Positions 1 through 9,010 of a stretch of 64,000 nucleotides of DNA are shown here, piece after piece (the stretch's first letter is position 1; the number at the start of each line of letters is the position of its first letter). The notes beneath the pieces are model-generated. The model ran no database searches. It saw nothing but the letters and a program-made list of their open reading frames with translations, and was not told the origin of the DNA. The translations under genes were made by a program, and so were the position numbers. Source of the stretch: Minicystis rosea (lineage in GTDB: Bacteria > Myxococcota_A > Polyangia > Polyangiales > Polyangiaceae); assembly GCA_001931535.1 (NCBI GenBank), contig CP016211.1, positions 124,001 to 188,000 on the forward strand, read 5' to 3'.

Positions 1-807
1 GTCGGTCCAGCGTGCGGCGGTGGTGAGATCGTCCGGCGCGCCGCGGCCGAGGGCCTCATCCATGATCGAGCGGTACGCGCCGGCGACCGCGGTGCACGTG
101 GCCACGAAGGAGGCGCCGAGGGAGCGATCGCTGTCGATGCGGCGCTCGACCTCGCGCATGGCCGCGAGGCCCGAGGCGCGCACGAGGCACGCGAAGAGGC
201 GGAGACGGCGCACGGCCTCGGCGACCTCGTCCGAGGCTTCGGCTTTGCCGGCGCAGGCCGCGAGCGCCTTGCGCACCCGCGCGAGCGGCGCGCTGCCTTC
301 CCGCGCGGCGAGCAGATAGAATGGGACGGGCGGCACGGCGAAGCGCACGTAGGACCAGAGATCCTCGTAGATCTCTTTCTTCTCGTACGTGCCCTCGTGG
401 AGGCGGAAGCTCTCCGGTACGAAGAAATAAGCCTCCCACGTGTGCGTGATGGGCGCGTCGCCGGGGGCGCGCTTCAGCGGGTAGTCGATGGCGAACTCGA
501 CGTGCGTGCGATCGTGCACGCGCCACTCGACGGGCGGATCCTCCTCGGGCACGAGCGACGGCCGACGTGCGAGGTCGCCGAAGAGCGACGCCCAGTCCGC
601 GACCGCGAGCGCCTCCTCCCCGAGACCGCGAAGCCGCGCCTGCGGGCGGCGCTTGCTGGTGCGCGCCACCGGCGGGACGGGGGGCGCAGGGCTCACACGC
701 GTGGCCCGGACCGCGGAGCTCTGCGGCGCGCCCTGCCCATCGTTGTCGGGCGTAGGCCCCCCTTCGCGACTGGGGCGCTCGGACAACGAACCGGGATCAA
801 GCAGCAT
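1..807 (-). CDS. hypothetical protein, truncated by window edge
   Basis: An open frame starts at ATG 807 and runs off the left edge without a stop, giving 269 residues. The first ~60 residues are a Pro/Ala/Ser/Arg-rich disordered segment. A more ordered, charged region follows with motifs such as VEWRVHDRTHVEFAIDYPL, then helical Ala/Arg-rich sequence. Codon use is strongly G/C at third positions, as expected for a real gene here, and no competing frame looks coding. No signal peptide or recognisable domain is seen. I do not recognise the family, and the missing C-terminus may hold membrane segments or a domain. Confidence 0.7.
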   Translation of the reverse strand, partial: MLLDPGSLSERPSREGGPTPDNDGQGAPQSSAVRATRVSPAPPVPPVARTSKRRPQARLRGLGEEALAVADWASLFGDLARRPSLVPEEDPPVEWRVHDRTHVEFAIDYPLKRAPGDAPITHTWEAYFFVPESFRLHEGTYEKKEIYEDLWSYVRFAVPPVPFYLLAAREGSAPLARVRKALAACAGKAEASDEVAEAVRRLRLFACLVRASGLAAMREVERRIDSDRSLGASFVATCTAVAGAYRSIMDEALGRGAPDDLTTAARWTD

Positions 808-1049
808 CGCCAAGGTGACGACTATGTGACAACTGAGTGAACTTGCCAAGCCAGTGGGACCCGATTGCTGGGACAGGAAACGCCCCACGTAACGACGCCC
901 ACAGCGACGCGGCGCGCCACCGAGCGAGGATCGGCCTGGATCTGCGTGACGTTCGAAAGCCCCGAAGCGACGAACGTCCCTTCAAGCTCCGGTGACTCCG
1001 CCGAGGAGGGGGCGGCGGTGCGCCGGCCGTGGTGCTCGAGCGGCTCTGA

Positions 1050-3554
1050 TCACTTCAAGCGGAGCACGTCCCAGCGCACACGCCGCGCCGGGCCTCCCTT
1101 CACCGTGAGCTTGAGATCGGCGATGCGGAGCTCCGAGCCGCTCGCGAGCGAGCTGTTGGCGCGCAGGCGATTCACGTCTCCGTCGCTCGACGTCACGAAG
1201 CACGAGGCGCAGTCCGAGATGGCGCTCTCCATGACCTCGCTGAGCGAGCCGTTCCCCGCGTCGCCGGGCGCGCGCTCAGCGGTGAGCTCGGTGCCGTCGG
1301 CGAGCACGAGCTTGGCCGAGCCCGACGTGGGCAGTGCCACGATCACGTCGAGCCGATCGGCGACCTTCGCTGCCGTCACCACCGTGGGATCGGTCGCGGT
1401 CGCGAGCGTCTCCACGCTCGGATCGAGGAGCGGCAGGATCTGCTCGGCCGCGAGGAAGAGTGGGAGCTTGGAGAGCGGCGCTGCGATGTGCGCCGTGGTG
1501 CCGCCCTCGTAGACCCGGCGATCGTCGAAGTCGACGAAGCGGCCGTTCGGCAGCAGCACGTCACGCGTGGTCTCTCCGCGTCGCACCACCGGCGCGGCGT
1601 AGAGCGCGCTGCCCAGCCAGAAGGCGTCGTCGATTTCACGCGCGGCCGGCTCGTGTGGATCGACCAGGAACGGGTGCCGGGTGATCGGGTGCCCGGTGGC
1701 GTTGGCCTCGTGCGCCAGCACCTCGAAGTACGGCGCGAGCCGCGTGTGGAGCCGCGCGAAGCTCGCGTAGATGTCGATGGTTTCCTGGTCGTTCCAGAGC
1801 TTCCACTTGGTCTTCTTGCTGGTCGGATTGGAGCACGCGTCCTGCTCCATCATGATCGGCGACACCGCGCCGAACGCCACCCAACGGAGGTAGATCTCCT
1901 TGTCGTTGGGGGCGCTGGTGATGCACTTGAATCCGGTCATGTCGCTGCCCCAGTAGGGCACGCCCGACATCGACAGGTTGAGCCCGCCACGCACCGCCGA
2001 GGGCAGCCCTTGCGTCTCGTCGAAGGTGGCCTCGGCGTCGCCGCCCCACACCGCGGGCACGTAGCCCTGGGTGCCGCGGTAGCCCGAGCGCACGAAGAAC
2101 AGGTAGTCGCCGGGCCGCTCTTTTTCGAGCAGATCGTGCGCGGCCTTGGCCGAGAGCACCGGGTACTCGTCGTGGACTTCATCGCCGCGGCGACCGTCGA
2201 AGAAGACCGCGTCGCGCGGCGTGTACTCGCCGAAGTCGTGCATCCAGCCGTCGTAGCCGAACGTGAGCGTCCGCCCGAGCAGGCCCTGGTACCAGGTGAC
2301 CGCCGCGGGGTTCGTGAGATCGACTGCGGCCACGGTGAGGAGCTTGCCGGAGATGAACTCGGTCAGCTTGGGCTCGCCGTCGGGGCCTTTGACGAAATAC
2401 CCATTCTGCTTGCCGAACGCGTAGTCGGCGGCCGCGTTGGGCTGGTCGGCGGCGACGTACGGGTTGTTGTACGCCATCACCTTGTAGCCGGCGGCGTGCA
2501 GGTCGCTCGTCCACTGCATCAGCTCGGCCTCGCGCCCGATCTGGGAGAGCGCGGGGAGGAAGTGGACCGCGTCGTCGATGCCGGTGACGGCGATCTTGTG
2601 CGCGCGCATGGCACGCCACTCGTCGGTGCCGTCGGCCATGTTGCCGGGGCTCACGCGCCGGCGCACGCCGAAGACCCACGTCGCGGGGATGAGCGGCCGG
2701 CCGGTGTCCTCGGTGTAGTCGGAGAGCGTCGCCAGCGGGTCGTCGTGCACGTAGATGGTGGTCGCGAATCCGGCGGCGTTCACGGCCGCGCGCCACGCGC
2801 TCGTCGACTCGCTGCCGAGGTGGACCTCGCTGCGGAAGGTGGTGTCGACCAACATCCCGTAGCCCTCGGACGAGAGGAGGAAGGGCACGGGGAAGTACGT
2901 CATCGAGGGCCCATTCGGGTACGGGTTCGTCGGGCCGGCGGGCTCGTTCTCGCCCGCGCCGATGCCGCCCTCCTCGGGCCAGCTGTAGAGCGAGAGCCCG
3001 CGGTGATCGACGCTGGTGAAGCGCTCGCCGAGGCCGTAGAAGCGCTCCTCCTTGCCGAGCGCGAAGGCGACGGTCGCCTTGTTGAGCGCGCCCGGCGTCG
3101 CGTCGCCCGCGTGCTCGCGCGCGTCGAGCTTGATGCGCACGCGGGCGCCGGTGACGTCGAGATCGAGCGTGAAGGCGACGCCCTCGCCCTCGAGGTCGAG
3201 CACGGCGTGGCTCGACGTCGACTCGCGCACGGTCGCCTTCGTCCCGCTGCGCCACGGGCTTTCGTTGGCCTCGTACCCGTCCCAGCCGGGCAGCGTCTGG
3301 ATCTGGAAGTAGGGCGTGTCGACGGTGGCCGCGACGCCGCCGTACGCGCCCTTCTCCTGCGCGGTCGAGAGCACGGTGTGCCCGTCGGCGCCGCGGATCG
3401 TGAGCGCGAATGGTGAAAGCGTCACCACCACCGACGCGTCGCCGGACGAGAGCGTGACCGTCGATCCATCCGGCGTCACGTGCGGTTTGTCGCTGCCGCA
3501 GCCGGTGAGCAAGAGAGAAGGGACGACGGCGAAGAGAGCACGGCGCAGCGTCAT
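1050..3554 (-). CDS. glycoside hydrolase family 31 lipoprotein
   Basis: An 834-residue secreted alpha-glycosidase of the GH31 (alpha/beta)8-barrel type. The N-terminus MTLRRALFAVVPSLLLTGC is a lipoprotein signal with the Cys at residue 19, so the enzyme should be lipid-anchored. A beta-sandwich region fills roughly residues 30-270. The barrel carries the nucleophile motif GWMHDFGEY (Asp440) and the acid/base motif VWGGDAEATF (Asp506). C-terminal beta domains follow. The DFGEY form resembles the YihQ-like branch of GH31 rather than classic alpha-glucosidases, but substrate specificity (glucoside, xyloside or sulfoquinovoside) cannot be assigned. ATG 3554 is preferred over an in-frame GTG six bases upstream because it gives a standard signal peptide. 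The gene diverges from a LysR gene across 195 bp. Confidence 0.9.
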   Translation of the reverse strand: MTLRRALFAVVPSLLLTGCGSDKPHVTPDGSTVTLSSGDASVVVTLSPFALTIRGADGHTVLSTAQEKGAYGGVAATVDTPYFQIQTLPGWDGYEANESPWRSGTKATVRESTSSHAVLDLEGEGVAFTLDLDVTGARVRIKLDAREHAGDATPGALNKATVAFALGKEERFYGLGERFTSVDHRGLSLYSWPEEGGIGAGENEPAGPTNPYPNGPSMTYFPVPFLLSSEGYGMLVDTTFRSEVHLGSESTSAWRAAVNAAGFATTIYVHDDPLATLSDYTEDTGRPLIPATWVFGVRRRVSPGNMADGTDEWRAMRAHKIAVTGIDDAVHFLPALSQIGREAELMQWTSDLHAAGYKVMAYNNPYVAADQPNAAADYAFGKQNGYFVKGPDGEPKLTEFISGKLLTVAAVDLTNPAAVTWYQGLLGRTLTFGYDGWMHDFGEYTPRDAVFFDGRRGDEVHDEYPVLSAKAAHDLLEKERPGDYLFFVRSGYRGTQGYVPAVWGGDAEATFDETQGLPSAVRGGLNLSMSGVPYWGSDMTGFKCITSAPNDKEIYLRWVAFGAVSPIMMEQDACSNPTSKKTKWKLWNDQETIDIYASFARLHTRLAPYFEVLAHEANATGHPITRHPFLVDPHEPAAREIDDAFWLGSALYAAPVVRRGETTRDVLLPNGRFVDFDDRRVYEGGTTAHIAAPLSKLPLFLAAEQILPLLDPSVETLATATDPTVVTAAKVADRLDVIVALPTSGSAKLVLADGTELTAERAPGDAGNGSLSEVMESAISDCASCFVTSSDGDVNRLRANSSLASGSELRIADLKLTVKGGPARRVRWDVLRLK

Positions 3555-3749
3555 GGGCACCGATTGGACACGAGCCCGCGCCCGCCGTCATGCGCCACGT
3601 GGCTCGCCGCGCGTCGGCGTGGACGATCCGCTGCCACATGGTGCCGGGCTCGGGGATTGCCGCAGCGGCCAGGGCACAGGGCTCCTCGCGCCGACGACCG
3701 CGCGGGAAGAAGGGTTGACGGCGGCGCGGTCCGTGGCGTGACGTAGCAC

Positions 3750-4769
3750 ATGATCCTCCGCAACATCGACGCGAACCTCCTCGTCGCGCTGCACGCGCTC
3801 CTTCGCGAGAAGAACGTGACGCGGGCGGCGAGACGCGTCGGGCGCGAGCAGTCGTCGATGAGCCACGCCCTCGCGCGGCTCCGCGATCACTTCGGCGATC
3901 CGCTCCTCGTGCGCGCCGGCAGGGGGCTGGTGCTCACCGAGCGGGCGCAGGCGCTGATCGCGCCGGTCGAGGAGGCGGTCGGCATGGTCGAGCGTGTCTT
4001 CGCAGCGAGCGCGCCCTTCGATCCTCGCACGGCGGCGCGGACGTTCCACCTAGGGACGACCGACAACCTCGCGCTCTACCTGTTGCCGGGGCTCGTCACC
4101 CTCCTCGCGGAGGAGGCGCCGTCCGTCGACCTCCGCTCTCATCACCTGCCGGGCGACTGGCACGGCGCCCTGGTGCGCGGCGAGCTCGATCTCAAGCTGG
4201 GGCGCGAGTACGAGCTGCCCGCGGGGCTCCATGCGGAGGTGCTCATGGAGGAGCGCTTCGTGTGCGTGGTGCGCGCCAGCCACCCGATCGCGAAGGCCGC
4301 GCCGGCTCTCGCGCCGCGGTTGAGCCTCGAAGCGTATGCGCGGCTCGACCACGTCGTGGTCGCGCCCTCGGCGGCGCCGGGCGCGGACGTGCGTGGCAAT
4401 GTCGACACCGCACTGGCGCGGTACGGGCTCACGCGGCGCATCGCGCTCGCGGTCTCGCACTTCCTGGTGGCGCCGCACGTCGTGGCGAGCACCGACCTGA
4501 TCCTCACCACGCCGGAGCGGCTCGCCACGCCCTTCCTGCGGCCGCTCGGGCTCACCGTCGTGCCCTTGCCGCTCGAGCTGCGGCCGTATCGGCTCACGCA
4601 GGTCTGGGCCGAGCGGGCGCAGCACGAGCCCGCGCACGCCTTCCTGCGCGCAGCAGTGCGGCGTGTGGTGTCGCGCGGCGGGGAATCGGCGCCGTCGATG
4701 GAACCCATGCCGAAAAGCCATGCACCGGCCGCGGACGCGCCTCCTATGCTCCGCGCGACCAGGAGGTGA
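3750..4769 (+). CDS. LysR-family transcriptional regulator
   Basis: A 339-residue LysR-type regulator. Residues ~3-62 form the winged helix-turn-helix (NLLVALHALLREKNVTRAA, then SSMSHALARLRDHFGDPLLV). Residues ~90-310 are the two-lobed effector-binding domain. It faces the GH31 gene divergently across 195 bp, and a TTGACG hexamer lies about 30 bases before its start. Downstream, the monooxygenase and haemoglobin genes follow with 2- and 3-base gaps, so the three genes should be one operon. The regulator may control that operon, the GH31 gene or both (inference). The C-terminal ~25 residues are disordered and beyond the usual family length. Confidence 0.92.
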   Translation: MILRNIDANLLVALHALLREKNVTRAARRVGREQSSMSHALARLRDHFGDPLLVRAGRGLVLTERAQALIAPVEEAVGMVERVFAASAPFDPRTAARTFHLGTTDNLALYLLPGLVTLLAEEAPSVDLRSHHLPGDWHGALVRGELDLKLGREYELPAGLHAEVLMEERFVCVVRASHPIAKAAPALAPRLSLEAYARLDHVVVAPSAAPGADVRGNVDTALARYGLTRRIALAVSHFLVAPHVVASTDLILTTPERLATPFLRPLGLTVVPLPLELRPYRLTQVWAERAQHEPAHAFLRAAVRRVVSRGGESAPSMEPMPKSHAPAADAPPMLRATRR

Positions 4770-4771
4770 AC

Positions 4772-5086
4772 GTGATCATCGAGTACATCCGCTACCGCGT
4801 TTCGTCGGCGCGCGCCGACGCGCTCGTAGCGGCCTACGAAGAGGCGCGCCAAAGCCTCGAGGCCTCGCCGCACTGCCTCGGGTTCGAGCTCGCGCGCTGC
4901 GCCGAAGCGAAGGAGAGCTTCGTGCTGCGCATCCATTGGGACTCGCTGGAGGGGCACCTCCAGGGTTTCCGCAAGGGGCCGCACTTCCCCGCGTTCCTGC
5001 GCGCCGTGCAGCCCTTCCTGGGCGACATCGAGGAGATGCGCCACTACGACCTCACGCCCGTCCGCTGGTCACGCGAGGTGGCCTGA
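4772..5086 (+). CDS. antibiotic biosynthesis monooxygenase (ABM) family protein
   Basis: A 104-residue protein with the small ferredoxin-like ABM fold: a strand (VIIEYIRYRV), a helix (ADALVAAYEEARQSLEA), a core around CLGFELARCAEAKESFVLRIHW and a C-terminal helix. Members of this dimeric family are quinol or small-phenol monooxygenases, or haem degraders. No specific substrate can be read from the sequence. The GTG start at 4772 is fixed by a perfect AGGAGG at 4761-4766, which overlaps the stop of the LysR gene. The next gene starts 3 bases after this stop. Translational coupling in a LysR-ABM-haemoglobin operon is likely. Confidence 0.82.
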   Translation: MIIEYIRYRVSSARADALVAAYEEARQSLEASPHCLGFELARCAEAKESFVLRIHWDSLEGHLQGFRKGPHFPAFLRAVQPFLGDIEEMRHYDLTPVRWSREVA

Positions 5087-5089
5087 GCG

Positions 5090-5557
5090 ATGGACGAGCC
5101 GGTGCCCACGCTGTTCGCATGGATGGGGGGCATGCCCGTCATCGAGCGGCTCTTCGAGGTCTTCTACGAGCGCGTGCCCCGCGACCACGTGCTCGCGCCG
5201 GTCTTCGCGTCGATGAGCCCCGATCACCCGCGGCACGTGGCGCGCTTCGTCGCCGAGGTGTTCGGCGGCCCGAAGCGTTACAGCGCAGAGCACGGCGGGC
5301 ACCCGGAGATGATCCGGCACCACGTCGGCCGCGCGCTGACGGAGGCGCAGCGGCGGCGCTGGGTAGAGCTGTTGCTCGAGTGCGCCGACGCGACCGGCAT
5401 ACCGAGCGATCCCGAGTTCCGCTCGGCGCTGGTGGCGTACCTCGAGTGGGGGACACGCATCGCGGTGATCAACGCGGCGCCCGGCGCGGTCGTGGGCGTC
5501 GAGGCCCCCATGCCCGTGTGGGGGTGGGGAGAGGTGAAGGGGCCCTACCGCGGGTGA
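5090..5557 (+). CDS. group II truncated haemoglobin
   Basis: A 155-residue cytoplasmic haem protein of the truncated haemoglobin family, group II (trHbO). The pattern EMIRHHVGRALTEAQRRRW aligns with the family motif, placing the proximal haem His (F8) at His78 and the diagnostic G8 Trp at Trp91. The N-terminal VIERLFEVFYERVPRDHVLAPVF matches the B/C helices. Group II members bind O2 and NO and have been linked to NO or peroxide handling. The C-terminal ~20 residues extend past the usual globin core. It closes the operon begun by LysR, and its pairing with an ABM monooxygenase suggests a redox or oxidative-stress role (inference). Confidence 0.9.
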   Translation: MDEPVPTLFAWMGGMPVIERLFEVFYERVPRDHVLAPVFASMSPDHPRHVARFVAEVFGGPKRYSAEHGGHPEMIRHHVGRALTEAQRRRWVELLLECADATGIPSDPEFRSALVAYLEWGTRIAVINAAPGAVVGVEAPMPVWGWGEVKGPYRG

Positions 5558-5596
5558 CCCGTGGCGGCACGAGGCGTCCTCATCGGTGCCTTCTCT

Positions 5597-5637
5597 TCAC
5601 ACGGCGGAGACGCACGTCCCCGCCGCCCCAGTCTTCA
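5597..5637 (-). repeat. 41-bp dispersed repeat, inverted partner of the copy at 9000-9040
   Basis: These 41 bases match the reverse complement of 9000-9040 with about three mismatches. They include the hairpin-forming core around acgtccccgccg. The two copies bracket the 952-residue secreted-protein gene in opposite orientations. The rest of the 318-bp gap 5558-5875 shows no gene; it must contain the promoter of the downstream gene, but no convincing consensus can be picked. Confidence 0.8.
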
Positions 5638-5875
5638 CACCGACACTCCTTCCCTCGTCGACGTCGCCATCGCCGATTCCGAACAGCCTCGCTGACCTGG
5701 CCGGCCATGGCCGACCAGCGGCCGGCCACCATCGCTCCACACCCACCCTCGCTCTCCGCTCGAAGATATCCGCTCGCCGAGAATGGCACCCTCGTTGCTG
5801 TCGCAGCGCGCGACTGGCGCGTCGTCCGATTCCGTCGGCCGCCAGCACACGCCCAACCACCGCACGAGGACTCGA

Positions 5876-8734
5876 ATGAACCCCAACCCCAGCGCTCGCC
5901 CCCTTCGTCGGCGGGCGCGCTCTCACCTGATGGCGCTTTCCGCCGTCATCGCCTGTGGCGCCGCCGCCGCGCCCTTCGGTTGCGCCGAGCCTTCACCGGC
6001 CGACGAAGAGCACGAAGACGTCGCGGCCGCCGCGGAGGCCATCGGCATCACCAGCTCGACCAACCTGGCGCTCTACAAGCCCACGTCGCAATCGAGCACC
6101 TACACGGGCTCGCCCGCATCGTCCGCGGTCTCGGCGCTCGCGGTGGACGGCAACGCCGACGGCAACTTCCAGGCGGGCTCGGTCACCCACACCAACTCCG
6201 AAGCTCAGGCCTGGTGGCAAGTCGATCTCGAGCGCGTCCAGCCCATCGGCAACGTCGTCATCTACAACCGCACCGACTGCTGCTCCGAGCGCCTGACCAA
6301 CTTCAACCTCCTCGTCTCCGACGACGGCGCGAGCTGGCAGACGTACCCTAATTCGGACCCCGCGCCGGCGCAGATCACGATGGCGGTCAACCGCACCGCC
6401 CGTTACGTCAGGGTGCAGCTCGTCGGCACCAACGTCCTGAGCCTCGCCGAGGTGCAGGTCTTCCCCCTGCACAAGGCCGTGCCGACGGAGATGCAGATCG
6501 AGAGCAGCCACAAATGCGTCGACGTACAAGGCGGGGCCACGGCCTTGGGGACGCCGCTCATTCAATGGGACTGCCACTCTGGACCGAACCAAGCGTTCCA
6601 GGTCTTCCCCGTGGGCAGCGGCGTCTCCATTCGGGCCACGGCCTCGGGGAAGTGCCTGACCGTTCAGGATGTGAGCGTCAACAACGGAGCTCCCATCGTG
6701 CTCTGGGACTGCAATGGTGGCGGAAACCAGATCTTCACGAAGGTGCCGTTCGAGGACGGGTCGTATTCGCTGCGCGCCTTGCACAGCAACCGGTGCGTCG
6801 ACGTCACCGGAGGGGTCGCCACGAGCGGCGCGACGCTGATTCAATGGGATTGCCACGATGGCCTGAACCAGCGATTCCGCCTCCCCGAGATCCGCCAGCT
6901 CGTCTATGGCCAGACGTACACCCTGCAGAACCGCCAGGCGGGGAGCTACCTCGACACGCGCGGCGGAGGCTGCAACGGAAACGCCCTCTGCGTCTCGGGC
7001 GCGAGCACGCCCACGCGTGACGGCGCGAGCGGCATCTGGCGCCTCGAATCGGCCCAGGGCAAGCGCAGCGGTGAGCTGGTGCTCCCGGGCGAGCGTGTCT
7101 ATCTGAAGAACCTCTACGGCGGCGCAGGCGGGTATCTGGACACCCGCGGAACGGGTTGTCAGTTCGACCGTTATTGCGTCTCCACCCACGAGAGCTTCGA
7201 TCTCGATTCCGGCTCGGGGAGCTGGGTCGTCGAGGCCATCGACAACGCGCCCTCGTCGCCGCTCTGGGTCTCTCAGCCCCTCCGCCTCAAGAACCTCCAC
7301 GGCGGCGACGGCGGTTATCTGAAGGCGCAGTCGGGCAGTTGCAGTGGAAATCCGTACTGCGTGGCGACGGGCTCCGGCGCGAGCGCCGAGGCCGCCTGGC
7401 AGCTCACCCCCGTGTCGGCGCCGCTGTTCTACGGCAAGACGTACCACATCCGCAGCAACGGACCGAACGGCACCGGCACGTACCTCGACACGCGCGAGGC
7501 CGGCTGTCAGGGCAACGCATACTGCGTCTCGACGGCCCTGACTCCGGATCGCGCCGGCACCACGGCCACGTGGCAGATCCTCTCGCCCGGCAACAGCATC
7601 CCTGCGGGGACCATCGTTCATCAGGGCGATAGCATCGTGCTCAAGAACCTGTACAACGGTGGCACGTACCTCAAGCTCGGCTACGACGGGAGCACGCCCC
7701 GCCTGTCGACGTCGTGGACCGACGCGGCCCAGTGGGTCCTCGCGCCGGGCGGCCAGGGGAACGCGCTGGAGAGACAGGGGATGTACATCCGTGACAACTC
7801 CGCTTCCAACGCGGGCCGGATCACCATCAGTGGCGCCGGCTGCAATGGCAACGCCTACTGCGTGACGGCCAACGCCTCGAGCACCGACACGTGGCAGTTC
7901 GAAGCGCTGGCCGACGAGCCCACACCGGATCTGGTCAAGCGGTTCGCGCCGCAGCTCCGCTTCGACGGCGCCTCCTACGATTACCCGACCTCCGCCGAGA
8001 CGTTCTATCGGACCGACATCGGGCGCGGCGTCTCCTCGCGCAACTACGATTACAGCACGCTCGATCGCAACCTCGTGCCGACCTATTACCAGATGATCCA
8101 GTGCGGCTCGCAGGTGCGGATCAAATACTGGTTCTACTATGGGGCGCAGGACCAGTGCATGGATGGGGCCGCCGGGAGCGAGTCGTCTCACCGGAGCGAC
8201 TGGGAGGCCATCATGGTGACCACCAACGGCGACCAGAGCCAGATCGCGGCCGTGACGTATTGGGTGCACGGCGATCACTTCACGAGGCTCCGCGCGCGCG
8301 GCGGCGTGGAAATCCACGACTGGACGCACCCGGTGGTGTACGTGGGCAAGATCCAACACGGCAGCTACCCCACCGACGATCCGCACGACCAGATGGGTGG
8401 CTGCGGGTTCCGCTACGACTACCACCACTACAGCAACGGCAAGCTGATGAACACGTGGGGTAACCTCGTGAGCCTCGACGACTTCGCCGAGCCGTGGATG
8501 GTTTACGACAGCACCGGCAGCGGGCTCGATTGGGGTATCGGCACGCACCCGAGCAAAGAGCCTCCGCTCTGCAACGAGAACGCGTGCGACTGGGGCTCAC
8601 TCTGGGGCAGTGAGGGGGCCATGGGCTTCACCCAATGCCTCGCGGGCGACACCGACATGGGCACCTACTGCCGGGACGGCAGCCACACGTACGGTTACGA
8701 CTACGATATCCCCACCACCGACGACGGGCTGTAG
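5876..8734 (+). CDS. secreted multidomain lectin protein with Vps62/NPP1-like C-terminus
   Basis: A 952-residue exported protein. ATG 5876 starts a typical signal (RRRARSHLMALSAVIACG) ending near GCAEPS, which could act as a lipobox. An in-frame start 93 bases upstream would place a long Arg-rich tail before the signal. Domains in order: F5/8 type C (discoidin) carbohydrate-binding domain, ~45-190 (NLALYKPTSQSS at its start); a ricin-type beta-trefoil, ~205-345, with three CVDV...IQWDC-type repeats; six more trefoil-like units, ~350-690, each with a YLDTR-like and a CxGNxYCV-like element; and a C-terminal domain, ~690-952. The last contains FAPQLRFDG, KYWFYYGAQ and SSHRSDWE (770-777), which resembles the GHRHDWE/GDWE motif of NPP1 and Vps62 proteins. 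It looks like a glycan-targeted secreted effector or hydrolase (inference). Confidence 0.85.
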   Translation: MNPNPSARPLRRRARSHLMALSAVIACGAAAAPFGCAEPSPADEEHEDVAAAAEAIGITSSTNLALYKPTSQSSTYTGSPASSAVSALAVDGNADGNFQAGSVTHTNSEAQAWWQVDLERVQPIGNVVIYNRTDCCSERLTNFNLLVSDDGASWQTYPNSDPAPAQITMAVNRTARYVRVQLVGTNVLSLAEVQVFPLHKAVPTEMQIESSHKCVDVQGGATALGTPLIQWDCHSGPNQAFQVFPVGSGVSIRATASGKCLTVQDVSVNNGAPIVLWDCNGGGNQIFTKVPFEDGSYSLRALHSNRCVDVTGGVATSGATLIQWDCHDGLNQRFRLPEIRQLVYGQTYTLQNRQAGSYLDTRGGGCNGNALCVSGASTPTRDGASGIWRLESAQGKRSGELVLPGERVYLKNLYGGAGGYLDTRGTGCQFDRYCVSTHESFDLDSGSGSWVVEAIDNAPSSPLWVSQPLRLKNLHGGDGGYLKAQSGSCSGNPYCVATGSGASAEAAWQLTPVSAPLFYGKTYHIRSNGPNGTGTYLDTREAGCQGNAYCVSTALTPDRAGTTATWQILSPGNSIPAGTIVHQGDSIVLKNLYNGGTYLKLGYDGSTPRLSTSWTDAAQWVLAPGGQGNALERQGMYIRDNSASNAGRITISGAGCNGNAYCVTANASSTDTWQFEALADEPTPDLVKRFAPQLRFDGASYDYPTSAETFYRTDIGRGVSSRNYDYSTLDRNLVPTYYQMIQCGSQVRIKYWFYYGAQDQCMDGAAGSESSHRSDWEAIMVTTNGDQSQIAAVTYWVHGDHFTRLRARGGVEIHDWTHPVVYVGKIQHGSYPTDDPHDQMGGCGFRYDYHHYSNGKLMNTWGNLVSLDDFAEPWMVYDSTGSGLDWGIGTHPSKEPPLCNENACDWGSLWGSEGAMGFTQCLAGDTDMGTYCRDGSHTYGYDYDIPTTDDGL

Positions 8735-8891
8735 CGCCGACAGCGCTCCCTCGAAGACCCGAGGCAGCGCCCTTCGTCTCTGCCGCGACGGCGCCGGCGG
8801 TCACGGGACCGGCGCCCTCGGCGGCGACGATCCTCGCCTCTACACCGTCGACGCGGCCGACCGAGTCAGCGCGACGACCGCAGCTTTGGAC

Positions 8892-9010
8892 CACATGAAG
8901 ACTGGGGCGTGGGGCGTAGGGCGGCGAAGCCGACCCGAAGCCCCACATGAAGACTGGGGCGTGGGGCGTAGGGCGGCGAAGCCGACCCGAAGCCCCACAT
9001 GAAGACTGGC
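8892..9010 (+). repeat. 52-bp tandem repeat, two units plus a partial third
   Basis: Units starting at 8892 and 8944 are identical over 52 bases, and a third begins at 8996 and is truncated after cacatgaagactgg. The unit holds gggcgtggggcgtagggc. It lies in the 307-bp gap 8735-9041 between two convergent genes, directly next to the hairpin at 9012-9035. No gene is visible in this gap. Confidence 0.9.

Noticed and set aside
1488..3416. A 642-codon open frame on the plus strand opposite the GH31 gene
   Set aside because: Antisense artefact of high G+C; its residue content is Arg/Val/Glu-skewed with no domain, while the GH31 frame has catalytic motifs.
5993..8548. An 851-codon frame opposite the lectin gene
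   Set aside because: Low-complexity Arg/Ala/Val sequence mirrored from the real gene; no ribosome site or domain.
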